Shown here: piece after piece, positions 1 through 12,803 of the stretch
How positions within the stretch are numbered: position 1 is the first letter of the stretch
How the letters are laid out: the number at the start of each line of letters is the position of its first letter
Assembly (NCBI GenBank): GCA_916700875.1
Contig: CAKAKS010000066.1
Span: forward strand, 19,769,490 to 19,833,489
Length of the DNA stretch: 64,000 nt
DNA from: Sebastes aleutianus
Taxonomy: Eukaryota; Chordata; Actinopteri; Perciformes; Sebastidae
Reading direction: 5' to 3'
Notes under the pieces: model-generated
Told to the model about the DNA's origin: nothing
What the model saw: the letters and a program-made list of their open reading frames with translations, nothing else
Databases searched by the model: none
Position numbers and translations under genes: made by a program

Positions 1-177
1 TAAAGTTTAATCTGATATGAAGTATTCTACATATGTATGTGTGTGTATGTGTAGAATACTCTTATTTCCGTTTGCTAACAGTTACTTTAACTTTCAAGGT
101 GTTTTCATATGTTCTTAATTTGGTTGCATAATGAGATGAATTCAGTGCTAGTTTAAAAAAACTCATATTCTAATTAA

Positions 178-500
178 AGTGGCAGTAGGCAGTTTATTTT
201 TGGCACCATTGGGCAAAATTCCATAATAACCTTTCAGCATATTGTAATTCAAGTGTTCTGAGAGAAAACTAGACTTCTGCACCTCCTCATGGCTCTGTTT
301 TCAGGCTTTAATAAATCTAGACGGGAGACTTTGACCAATCACAGGTCATGTCATTGAGAGAGCGTTCCTATTGGCTGTGCTCCAGTCATGTAACCTTTTT
401 TTCAGGTTACCTGTTTCATGTACTACTGTCACAATATAGCGACCGTTTTATAAAAATAACTTTTTTAATCATATTCGCTCCAATCTCGTCTACTTCAGCT
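178..500 (+). mobile_element. Short copy of a TTAA-flanked MITE
   Basis: The body is flanked by TTAA on both sides (174-177 and 501-504). It begins AGTGGCAGTAGGC and ends with the reverse complement of AGCTGAAGTAGGC, an imperfect inverted repeat matching at 10 of 13 positions. It is the same family as 43802-44439 but lacks about 300 bp of interior. There is no coding capacity. A TTAA target is typical of piggyBac- and Kolobok-type transposases; which one mobilised it is unknown. Confidence 0.75.
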
Positions 501-2129
501 TTAAGGCAATTTCGCAGCTTTCTCACAATGTTTTGTCCATGCAGTTATATACTGTATACTGTGAAAGCAGGCTACTTGTAATTCGTTGTTAATGCAACAC
601 ATGCAAGCAGGACATGGAGTCACACCTGGGAGGGAGCTGTTCACTGTGTGTATTTCGGGCCTGTGTACTGTGTAAATAACAGACTGAAAAAATGTAATGT
701 CCTCTCGGGGATTAATGAAGTGCCTTTCTTCTTCTTCTGCTGTTGATTAGTCTGTGACTTAACTGAGTTGACATAGTATGATGTAGTTGGAATAAATCCA
801 TACTTAGGTCGTCATGGACCTAAGCTTGCAGCTTCCACACTCCAGGTCTGACAGCAACTGATAGGCCCACCACCCTATGTTTTCCTTTGATATAGTTTTT
901 ATGAGCATAATAATGTTATTGTTTTGCTACATTTAGGAACACATAGTACATCTGGTGAAATAACAGCAGTAAAGAGGAATGTTCATCTTTTGTCAGGCAT
1001 TAGAGATAGGCTAAATGATAGGACTTGGGACAGCCATGGCTGCTGTGGATTTGAGCCTAACCTTATCTTACCTTACGCTATAGAGATGCACCCTAAACCT
1101 TGGTTCAGTGACAGGTATGACTGAGAAGAAATTTATGAATTTACGATCGCTTAGTTAGGCCCAACAGTAATGGCTCAATGACCAGCTGCCAAAATCGACT
1201 GAAACAAATAAAACAGAAGTTTTGTTGACATATCACACATAGAATATGTCTACCACAGCTGACACCTGTCAACTTATTTGAGATGGCAGATCATATAGGT
1301 CTGAATTTTTAAACCTATTATTAGTCACAGATAGATATCAAGGAATCTCAACAAAATGTTTTCCCTTCTTACAGGCTCCAATTCGCAAATGTACTTTGCG
1401 ATAGGTTTAGGTTGTGCTATGTTGTCTCTTGGCTCCTCACCATTACTGCAGCCATTATCTGTATGGAAACCCCTTAATTTGCTCTTTAATATTTTTAGGC
1501 AGATGATCATATGTCAGTATTTTATAAGATGTTAATAAAGACATTTTGAATGAGTTTATTACACTGTTGGTCTATTTAAGAATGCAAACACATTGCATAT
1601 AGGTCATGATGCAATGGGGCTCATCAACCCAGAGGCAAACTCTGTTGTAGCATTTCTCTTAGCATCATCAAGAGATGCACCCTGGTGAGGGATTGACCTT
1701 CATCTGTGTGACCATTAAAGAGGATTTTTTTTTTTCCCATTCCTGACCTCTGAAACAGTCAATATGTGTAAACAATGAAAACTCAACAGTTCTTATCCCT
1801 CCCACACCTAGTAACTCAACCAGATGGCTTGTGGGTACTTTACAGTTTAAATGCCACATTTGTGCAGCATTTTTATAACATTTATTTCAGGATTACTATT
1901 TTTTTTTTGGAAAGAATTGTTTTTGGACTTCGTCAATAACCTTTATAATGACTGGTAAAACTGCTTTACATATTATTTCAGGGTCTTCTGGTAGTAGAAT
2001 ACATTTTCTATGAGCTGAATGAACTAACGCCATCACATCACAGTAATGATATGTCACTTTATACCTAAATCAGTCGTTCACAAACTAATTTTGTTGCATT
2101 AAATAACTGTGGTGCAAACGTTTCGTTGA

Positions 2130-2295
2130 AATATATAATATATATAATATATATATTATGTAATATTTATAATATATATATAAATATAATATATAAATAT
2201 TTATAATATATATTATATATTATATATATTGTATATAATATATATATTCTACATAATATTTTATATATTATATATTATATATATATATTATATAT
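2130..2295. repeat. AT-rich (TA)n tract
   Basis: About 165 bp of almost pure A/T built from TATA and TTATAA steps, many of them self-complementary. It lies about 1 kb upstream of the jmy start codon. Confidence 0.85.
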
Positions 2296-3173
2296 TATAA
2301 TAATCTCGTTATTTATTTGCGCATTTTATTAATATGATTATTTTCTGAAAGCTTTACATGCATATCGTTTTCGATGCTGCAGCTACTCTGCAAAGCATCC
2401 CACACTGCTCAACCTAAAACGTCATCACGTCCCTACGTGCCCTACTCAAGTTGAGATGTTGCCTTTATGTACTCCTCGGATTCACGAACTTCAATCTACT
2501 CTTAGCAGTATTTCGCAAGGTTCTGCAGTTTAATTGTGGCTTACTTTCCATTTAGCCAGTAATGATACGGTATTAAACGGATTACAAACATCTACAAAAA
2601 ATGGTGACGGCTGGTGAAAATGTAAAAAAAAAAAAACGGTCCCACTAAGACATTGCTCGAGTGGAGTCTCTGGAAATTCCCATTTTTCCTGTAGCCAACG
2701 CTATTATTTTGCGTATGTGGTCCTGCTGGCCAAAACGATGAAGAAAACATGGTGATGTTGTGAGTTTGGAGACGATGCTATAACCTTTCTGAAGACAGTG
2801 CGATTGGACAAACCCATTTGTCCCACTTATTCATGGCCTCATGTCTGTTGCATTTGAACGATGCACGCCCTGTTGGTACTTTATGATGAGAAGAGAGAAT
2901 AATTGGAGCACAGCTGACAGGCGCATCGACCACAGGACCTGGTAAACACACGGTCGCATGTTATGTGTCAGAGTCCAGTCGTGCATGATCGCAAAGCTTA
3001 ATGGTTGCTGGAGGAATATAGGAAGTCGGGACATCCGAGTGTAAAGCAGGTTGGGCCAGAGATGGGAAATGACATCGCACTGCTCCAAATCCATCCGCCT
3101 GAGCGCAGGAGGAGGATAGCAGCCCTGCAGGCAAAACATCCTCAGGGAGGAAACAGTGTTTGGTAAACGCAGC

Positions 3174-3215
3174 AACACTGTTTCAATAGGCTGCAACACA
3201 GTTTCAATAGGCTGC
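3174..3215 (+). repeat. Two tandem copies of a 21-bp unit
   Basis: The unit begins CAACAC and contains GTTTCAATAGGCTG; it is repeated head to tail with one base difference. It ends about 70 bp before the jmy ATG, so it probably lies in the 5' UTR or proximal promoter. Confidence 0.7.
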
Positions 3216-3285
3216 ATCCGACTCTAAAACAGTAGTGCCAACATAGGTTGCAGTGTTGTTATTTTTGCTCCATCACTTTGCAGAC

Positions 3286-4107
3286 ATGTCCTTCACCATG
3301 GAGGATAATCTGGAGTCTGGGTGGGTGGCCGTGCGCCCAAATGCGTTTGAGGAGAAGGAAAAGCATAAATTTGTTTTTATCGTCGCCTGGAATGAAGTGG
3401 AGGGTAAATTTGCCATAACGTGTCACGACAGGACGGTGCAGAGGAGAAGCTTTGGTAGGGACTCGCTGATGGAGATGGAGGCGACTGGCCTGGATGCTGG
3501 GGACAAAACAAAATGGCTCGAAAGTCCCGTCAGAGATAAGGAGTCTAAGAAGAGCCCCAGCAGAGGAGCCAGTGTGGTTAAAGGCTGCAGCTCAAAGACA
3601 AAACCAAGTCCTGTTAAAATGCAAACTGTGATGAAATCTGCAGCATCTCCTGTTAGTCCTGAAGCTGAGGTGCTGAGATCACTCAAAGAGGACCAGCTGT
3701 CTCCATCACTGGACAGCTTGGACCTGGAGGAGCTGGACAGTCTGAGCAGGGAGGACTGCAGCTGGGCCGGACTCTTCTCCTTCCAGGACCTCCGATCAGT
3801 CCACCAGCTGCTGTGCTCCGTGAACTCGGACCTGGAGCCCTGTCTCCCGGTGTTCCCGGAGGAACCGGCCGGGATGTGGACGGTGCTGTTCGGCCCGACT
3901 GAAGTACCGGAGACCGAGATGGACGAGCTCTGCTACAGTTTACAGATGTACCTGGGACACGCGCTCGATACGTGCGGCTGGAAGATCCTCTCGCAGGTTC
4001 TGTTCACGGAAAACGACGACCCGGATGAGTACTATGAGAGCCTGAGCGAGCTGAGGCAGTCCGGGTACGAGGAGACGCTCAACCGTGCAATAAAACATCT
4101 GCAAGAG
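3286..4107 (+). CDS. jmy: jmy coding exon 1
   Basis: Residues 1-274. The start at 3286 gives MSFTMEDNL, matching the family N-terminus (MSF..E..LES). An in-frame ATG 33 bp upstream would add an unconserved hydrophobic leader and was not used. The exon ends GAG|GTGAGA. The middle (about residues 55-150) is Ser/Lys/Glu-rich and poorly conserved. The last 110 residues are strongly conserved. Confidence 0.95.
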
Positions 4108-6999
4108 GTGAGATGAGTTTAGTTTTCTGTGCATAGTAATTCTCTGCAACTCACAATCACACAGTTGCACATCTGGACAACTGTCTTTCTGCTCTGCTGA
4201 CCAGACCAACTGGACTGCTTGAGTCTGTATCAAAATGGTAATGAGGAAGTGTGATGCTCTTGCCATTTATGGGAAGATTATGGGATTTCCCATACTGGAA
4301 AATTAGTGCATGGGGCCAACATGGAAACTGTAGACAAACCCACTTACAACCCATATTTCAGCCCATGTAGTTCCCATGTAGTTCCCACATAGAACTTAAA
4401 ACTGGGACCAATATGGGTCTTGGGTATGTTGCCCAGTTGGGGCCCATATAACACCCATTGTAATCCTGCATGGAATCCATGTGGGCAATTGACATTGGGC
4501 CATTATGGAACCCGCGGACAATCCCATATATTGCCCATTTTTCAGCCCATTTACTACCCACATGGGCCCCACATACAAATGTTGGCTGGGTATTTACTAC
4601 ACTGCATCCAACTGCGTACAAAACAATGCTGTATAAAGAAAAGGCTATGAGTTTCTACCAATAAACTATGGGTATAAACTATGATACTATGTCACTATGA
4701 TCTTCATAGTCAACACAGACACAAAAAGAAGTAGAGGATTCATCTTAGACTAAAATGGTAAGTACTTCTCCACTGATTGCAGATGTGTGGACCATCCAGT
4801 AGATACACATAATCAATTATAAAAAATGAGTGGCTGTGCAGTCAGGAAACTGCATGGAGGTTTCAGTGGACTTTAACCTCTTTCTATTGATATATGTGAG
4901 CCATCTAAGGTAGGCTCAGCAAGTGGACTTTTATGAGGTAAACCCAACAATAAAAGCTAACTTGCATGAAAGGTTAGCTTTCAGACCAATTAACGTCTGT
5001 GAGGATAAAAAAGAGGTCATCAGAAGTTACAGTATGAAACGAGGCATACCACAAAGTAACCTCCATAAGCAAAGGGGAGACAAAAATATATAGTCCTGTC
5101 CTTAAACAATTGCAGACTGATGAGACAGCGGAGAGGGTATTATTAGTGTATTATTCTTTCATTCCTATGAAAGAGAGAATACAGTGGAAAGAGCAATCGA
5201 GCTGGTGAGCTAGGAGGAGGAATACGTTGTAAAATTAGGTTGCAGCTGTACGCAAGTCCTCTGTGGAATATTATACTCTCAGCATGGCTGCTGTCTGCTG
5301 CTTACACAGCTGAGAGAGTCAGCATGCACACACACTTCTTTTCTTTTAGAATGAACCTGTTGATGTAATGAGCAAAGTCATCTTCTGTGACAGCACTGCT
5401 GCTCACAGGTTGCTACCTAACCCTGTGTCATTCACTGCGTGGGAGACGGTCCCAGATGATTCCAGAGAAAAGCTCTGGGAAACCGCTGTGTGCTGCTCTT
5501 AAACGGAGGTGGGGCGGTTCACCAGATATGCATTTTCCAAACTAACCAGTAAATCTTCATCTTTGATGTCTTTTTTCTTGTAAAAGGAAAAAATACTTTT
5601 GGAAAACACTTCTGATAAAGCATAAATCTCAGCTTTTCTAGGGAACTATGCTGGACTGTCTCCCACATAGTAGATGAGACGATTCCAAACGGGGCGAGTT
5701 GCTACCAAGACTTTACCCACTGTTAGTTGCAGTGTCATTATTTAGAGTATCATCATTGTTAGTGGGTCTTTCTTGGTTATTTATATATAAAGACTCAAGT
5801 TACACTATATTTAAATGTTTAATGATATCGAGTCACTTACTGTAATATCAGATGTTATATATCAGATTTCTTTCTCTGTCTCTTTTGTTCTTGTACTGTT
5901 AATGTGAGAACACGTAGCAGAAAATGCAGGGATATTTTGGGACAAATCTTTGTATCAGGAAATAATTGTAATTTTTGACGATGTGAGGTAGTGAATATAT
6001 CTATAATATAAATAGTTACATAAAGATGTCTTGAAGTTATAATATTAACAAACATTTTTTCTGTGTATATAACATAATCAAACACTAGCATCACTATTTA
6101 AAGGATCTTTGATTTGACACAGTGGAGACATAATCCAGACACACTCCAGACCGGCTCCTCTTACACATCAGCAGCAGCTAGTTATTGATTAACTGCTCTT
6201 AATATAAACAAGCATTATATTGATACTCACTGGCTCTCACATTGCCCTACTAATCAATGGGGTTAGATTAATGCAGCCTTGACTTATGGAGCCAGTGAGT
6301 GCAAGAAGTCCTCTGAGGAAACGGGTGAGAAGAGCATTAATGGAAGAGTTGGCCATTAGGGGTACATCGACTTTGAGTATATATTTTATTTATCACAATT
6401 ATTTAGTAAGAAAAACATTACACTATTTTAAGAATACACTGATCGTGACTCAGCAAGGACACAGTATTATACATTTTATATGTGCTTGTATTTACTGTCT
6501 TTGCAAAAGTAAGAAAGCGGCAAGAGAATACATCCATGTATACTGATGTTTGTATGACTTTCTGGCCAAGGCGTGTCCCCTTTCTGCTCTGCTTTTGCCA
6601 GAGAAATGAGGCTGTGAGCAGCATAGACGTATCACCCACGTCATTCCACCCAGTCAGTCCCACACCCACTCCCTCACAGTTGAGAAACACACACACACTC
6701 AAAATAAAAAAGAGAGAAAAACAGACACAAAGCTTTGCCTTACTGCCCTTCATAAGCAAACTACATCAAACAGCTAAGCCATCAGTTTCACAGAATGTGC
6801 AGGAACCAGCCCAAACCATTTTGTTCTGACTGTTTCAATAAATGCCCATCACTGTGTGGGATTTCCAGTTTGATTGAAGGTGTATTCACCCTGAAGATGA
6901 AGGAAGAGCTACTTATCTTATTCAGTTGCTCTTCATCATGGCAAATGCTCTGTACAGTAGTTCATTCAAACAGTCACAGTTTGTTGTGTCGTAGGATCT

Positions 7000-7048
<49 letters not shown>

Positions 7049-10000
7049 GCCTATTGATCCTCCCACTCCATTTGAGGGCTGAGTTACTAATGGCTATTTC
7101 GGTGCTTGCTGGTAGCCTGCAGGATTGTTCAGTCTAGCAAAAATGTGTGTGTATTGATCTTATTCCCAGCAGCAGAAAGGACTGCTCGCTCAGCCATGGT
7201 CTGAGCACTGAGACCGCACTCATATAGACTCCTATTATTTACAGTTACACAAAGTATCCTCTTAGTCTCAGTGAGGTGCAAGTGTCTGTTCACTGCTGAC
7301 TGACACTAAAATATGTATTTAACTATGGTCTTCTGGCCTTTGTATATGTGTGATGGGTTAACTGATTTTCTGACACTTTAATTATCACACTGTTATACAA
7401 ACAATTGTAAACACACATTACATCTACTGTACATTACAACCATTTATAGTATATTTGCCCTCTGCTCAATATGCACTTTTTTTCTGATTTGTGCATAAGA
7501 GACACTTGAATACATATATACAGTATATATATTTTCACTCAAGGTGCTTCCAACTGTCTTAATGTTTTTTGTTTGGACCTCTTTGGAAGCCCTCTTCCCC
7601 ACTACATTCAATATGGATAACAATGGATGCCTTATTAACAAGGCCTTACGTATATTATAAAAGGGGCTATAAATATTTATCTGTTCTGATATTCTGAAAG
7701 TTGTTTGTATGTTGACAATGACAAAATTAACTTCCTGTGTGTGCATATGATGCAGCTGCTGGAGAAGCACAAGACCATGGACAGTATGGTGGAGCTGTTG
7801 GAGGTTTACAAGGAGGAAGATGAGGCCTATGGAGGACTGCTGGAGGCCTCCACACAGCTGTACCAGTACCTGCTGCAGCCCTTCAGAGACATGAGGGAAC
7901 TGGCAATGCTACGCAGACAGCAGATCAAGGTAACAATTTGCACCAGTAAAAGTTTACAGTTTAAGTGTAAATATATGTGTGCACATTAAGAGGCAGCTCC
8001 ACAGAAGATGGCGAGGCGTCTTTCATATTTTTGGGTGGATTTGTCTCATATTTACAATTAGGTCCTTACAGAGTTTGGGCTCGAATCCGTTGACCAAATC
8101 CTCTTTGGCGTTCTACCAAGCCTCCTCAACTTTCTCCACTGACAAGTACACCGTATATATTCACATACAAATAGATGGCCAGCTGGAAAAAAAGACTTAA
8201 TAATCTACACCTAAATTAGATTATTGTTGCCTTGTTTGAGAGTATTAATACTGGACCATTGAACTTCTAGCTGGGATGCACATTAAACACCAGGATCCAA
8301 GAGCCAGTTAACCATTTATTCAGGGAGGATAATGGGTGGAGGTTGAAGGATGGATAATGGATGACGATATGGATGTTGAATATGAATGAACAAATGAAAA
8401 TATATTGCCATGCTTATCACAATTAAAATAAGAGGTACGTAGCCATCTTACATTATTAATGCATCAGCTTCTTAAGGGTGAAATACTTTAACATTCTCCA
8501 TCCGGAACCTAATTATAACAAACATAAGTTAATACCATTTGACAAAATACACAATCACTTTCTTCTCAAAATTTACAGATTACCGTATTTACTCGGTCTG
8601 ACTTTAGCTCACAGGTCAGTGGCCTATATTACACTGCTCCAGAACAATACCAGATCTATTAAGGAGGTGGATACACACATTAAATTAAGAAAGAGAATAT
8701 GTTGAAATAACTCAAAGAACATAAACCATATGTTGTCTAAAACAAATTATCAAAATCATTGTGGAACAACTTACTGGGTTGGCAGCATGGGCTCAAACGA
8801 AGGGATTTGTACAAACAATTTTCTGGTGTGGCAGCATGGTCTCAGACTTTATCTAGCCTCCCCTTCTCTAAACTCCTCCCCTTGATGACTAAGGTGAATC
8901 TGCTCCCACTACCTGTCTCACAGGATTGACTGCAGGTTTGAGATTTTGAACAACTGTATTGTGATCATATAGTGGTACACTGTTAATATCAAAAGGGTTA
9001 CAATAATATAAATAAGAAATAAAAACATTTTAATCTAGGCTATGGAAAAGTGAGTTACCATCAACAGCAATTATTCATAATGACAAAAGTCAATAACTCC
9101 TATTGCCTTACCATAGTCTTCTTACAGTACATTATAAGAAACTTTCCTCATTCAAAAGAAAAAACATGGTTGGTAGTTTAACAGGAATTTAACCACACAC
9201 ATAAGTTATTTATTTACACTGTTACACTATGCTTAACTAGCATATGTGGGAAGCTAGCTACAATGCAAATGGGCCTAGATTCAGTGATGTATTTCTGTAT
9301 TTCCCTACAGGCACTGACACGTATAACGGTCATAAAACACAATGGATGGTCAGAGGAAATTCTCATGTCTCTTGAAAATAGAGTCTGCTCTTTGTGTGCA
9401 TCAGTGTGTATGTGCATGTTTGACTGGGATGCATTATGAAAAATAAATTCTCATATATTTTCTGATAAGATGCCTTAGGGTTAGTAAAGCAATGGGGTGG
9501 TGGTGAGATGTATCTTATAGCAAAGAGAAGGTGGAGGCTGATGAATGGATAAATGATGGAAAGGTGGAAATAATTATTGCAGTGCTGATGGCACATTTAT
9601 ATTTAGCTCGCTGACTCCCATCAGTAATAAAAAGACTTCAGTATCACATTACTACATAACATCCATCAATAAAGAAGCAAGCAGACACATATACAGTATA
9701 TTTAGTACAAGCACAAAGCTTTTCCCAACCTTTGGTGGGAATGCCTTCCTGTCAGTTTTTTCCTTTTCCACAGTATCTGAAACGGTTGTGGGATGTGTCA
9801 GTTGGGAGTTGAGTGACATACTGTGAGCTGGAATGGAGCCTCATGGATCTCCAATTTCCTGCAGAGACATGAATAAGTCATGTTGTGTGTGGTCCTATAG
9901 GTGCAGGTACAGGATGATGCTGATACGGTGCTGACACTGGGATCTTCTTTTTTTTCAAATTGACTTGACTTGATCATCAGGCATGCAGCAGAAATGGAAA

Positions 10001-12770
10001 GATGGAGGGCAGAGTTAGATAACGTTTCCGTTAAGGTGTGGCTGAATAATTGTTCTTAATTCCAGTTTTACTTGGGAGGTGAGATACCTTAGGTGTCTGC
10101 TAAAAACAAGAACGTAAGCAGGGTGTTATGTCCTTCGTTAAGATGGCTGAATTATTATAACAGCAAAGGGAAATAATTCAATTTAAGTGTGAAGTAATAA
10201 AGATTATCTATACGACATTCTGAACATTAATATAGCAGCAAACAACTACTTAAAATCTGATTCCTAGATGATAAATTCCTTTGTATTTGGTTTGCATAAT
10301 TGAACAATATATTATTTTGCTGAGTTAACTATGTATGACATGATGAGATATGATATAGTGCTATTGATTGTTACTGCCTATTTCTTAGCTCATTTACTGA
10401 GTGGATGTTCTAGTATGTCCTTTATTCCCCACCCGGCATACTGGACAAGTAACTCACTTTTATCTTGGAAATTTATGACCAACTTTGACCCAGTATATTG
10501 GTAACAGGTCAAAGTTTACAGTTAACTCAGATCATTCGTTCACTGCACAGTTCTTTTTGCCACAGCCTGCTCATTACCTTTCTGCTGTCACACTGTTTGG
10601 TTTTTACTGCAGTCTCTTTAAAACATCAGCTCAGTGGATCCTAGAGAGGCTTAGCCAGATAAGAGGACAAAGTACATGAAAAACTTGCAGGTCCCACCGA
10701 GATTTGAACTCGGATCGCTGGATTCAGAGTCCAGAGTGCTAACCATTACACCATGGCACCTCCTGTGAGCAAATACAGAAGTGGGGGGGACATAAAGTTG
10801 AACTTGTTCTTCCGGGTCTATTTATAGCTTGTAGTTTCTGCAGCTGAGGCACAGCAAGGCCTTCTGTTGCTCTTCTTCATCTGAATTGCCTTAGTCAAAT
10901 TGCCTTTTCAAATAAATCTACAAATCTAATAGTGAAAAAGTATTATGTGATATAAGGAGAGAGGGAAGACTCTATATAATACATAATAATCTATATAAAG
11001 CTGTATTGTGTCAGCTGAAAAACAGTCACTGTATATAAAAATGAATGATGTTCAATTGACAACTTACAAAGATGGTCATTGAATACAAAGAAAGGAGAAA
11101 GGGGATTCTGCTCTTTCAGACAATAAGATGAAATGTTGATGACAAACTTTAAGATTAACAAAGAAAATATGATAAGTATTGATATTGACAACCTGCCTCT
11201 ATGTGTCAGACCTGTGATAGTCTGGGTCAGGGTGTACCCCGCCTGCACCCAATGTCTGCTGGGATGGGCTCCAGCCTCCCCGCAGTCCTGAGTAAGATAA
11301 GCGGTTACAGATAATTGATGGATGGATGGATGATATTGACAACAATCATGAATCCCACGCTTATAAATGAGGTAGCATATTGATGGAGAGTAGCATCAGC
11401 CTTGCCAGTTTTTGAATCTTGTGCATTCACAAGGGCAAAACAAGGCCAAACAGTATATCTTAATAGCTGATAGATGTTTTTTAAAGTTCATTTTTAGATG
11501 GTAGGTTTTAATGGAAAAGGTTGCTCACTAACATATACAGTACCACAAATCATCAGATGTAAAGCCAACAGGTCTAAAATTACACTATGTGTAGCAAGGC
11601 AGAAAAAAATCAAATCCAAGGAATGAGCACCGGCAACAGGACAGCAGGAAGTTGCAGTGGTAAATGATACTGGTGCACTGCTGAGTAGTGCAGTGTGAGC
11701 TGAGGTGCAGCGAGGTTACTTGGGGTCAGACATGGATGCAGCTCTGTAACCTTTGCTGCTTACTTTCCTCCTTTGTGCTGCACAGGCGCCTTTTGTTTTC
11801 CTCTGTGACATACTTTTTCAGATTTTTGCTCCGTGTTGATCAGTGAGGAATTTTGTCCGCGTAAATATTACAGGTTTTAATTGGTTGTTTATGTGTTTAT
11901 AAATGGTGAAATTATTATTATATCAAATGGTAAAAATACTGCATAATGTCAGTGCTTCCATGAGTGGGAGTGTGGCTCCCTCTCCAGGCCTGTTTTCTCC
12001 GGTGAAACCATTGAGATAGAACGCATATTTCTAGTTTATCCTGTTCCTCATAGCATGCAGCCAGTTAAGTCAGACAACATTTCTAGTCAACATGTGTAGG
12101 GGAGATGAACTGTACTGTCATGTAAACCACCACCTAATGACTCCTATGTATTATTAGGAAAAACATTTCTATCACTGTTTTTTTTTCTCTTTTTTTCCTC
12201 ATCAAGCCCATTTACTCTTGCCACTTTGTGGCAGTAATGTGTGACATTTTGGGTTCAAACCACCTGTGAATCTCAAATGAAGCAGTATACAGCATCTTCT
12301 GGGTATGGACTTTTATGAATGTGCCTCTAACTGCCCGGTATTAGTGAGACTGCATCGGCTCTATTGTGCCACCTCAGATGAAACCATTTGTATACCATGA
12401 TCTCCATATAATATATACTGTATGACAGGGTGTACATATATTTTTATTTTTTTATAATTTATTTTTATTTTTTCACAGGATAAATCATTTTCATACTCCC
12501 TCACCGAGCCCGGTCGTTGTAACAAATATGTCTTCATCCTCTCATAACAGATTTCCATGGAGAATGACTACTTGGGTCCAAGGCGGATTGAAGCTCTAAA
12601 AAAGGAGGACTTTGATTGGCAGAAGAAAGCTAAGGAGGCGGTCCTCAACATCCAGGAGTTTACTATCAAATACTTTGAGATCACTGCCAGAGCTCAGAAA
12701 GGTACAGTATGCCATCACTGTCACTGCCAATGTCAAGTCAATAAAGCAGCAGAGGAATGACTTTGAATAA

Positions 12771-12803
<33 letters not shown>

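Larger units (their letters stand above)
1..3285. other. Upstream region of jmy, no gene seen
   Basis: No protein-coding gene is supported here. The open frames are short, lack splice-site or family support, and lie in AT-rich DNA. The stretch holds a TTAA-flanked MITE (178-500), an AT-rich (TA)n tract (about 2130-2295) and a 21-bp tandem duplication just before jmy (3174-3215). The jmy promoter and 5' UTR must lie in the last kilobase or so, but I see no TATA box that fixes the start of transcription. Confidence 0.6.

Noticed and set aside
2831..3217. 128-codon minus-strand open frame upstream of jmy
   Set aside because: No recognisable domain; it overlaps the likely jmy 5' region and includes the translated 21-bp repeat.
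3253..3285. Upstream in-frame ATG giving jmy eleven extra residues
   Set aside because: The extra residues are unconserved, and the family N-terminus begins at the ATG at 3286.
4396..4664. Overlapping frames on both strands rich in Gly, Pro and Trp
   Set aside because: They come from a CCCAT/ATGGG-rich repeat.
8478..8705. 75-codon frame in jmy intron 2
   Set aside because: No recognised family and no splice context; treated as chance or very old repeat.
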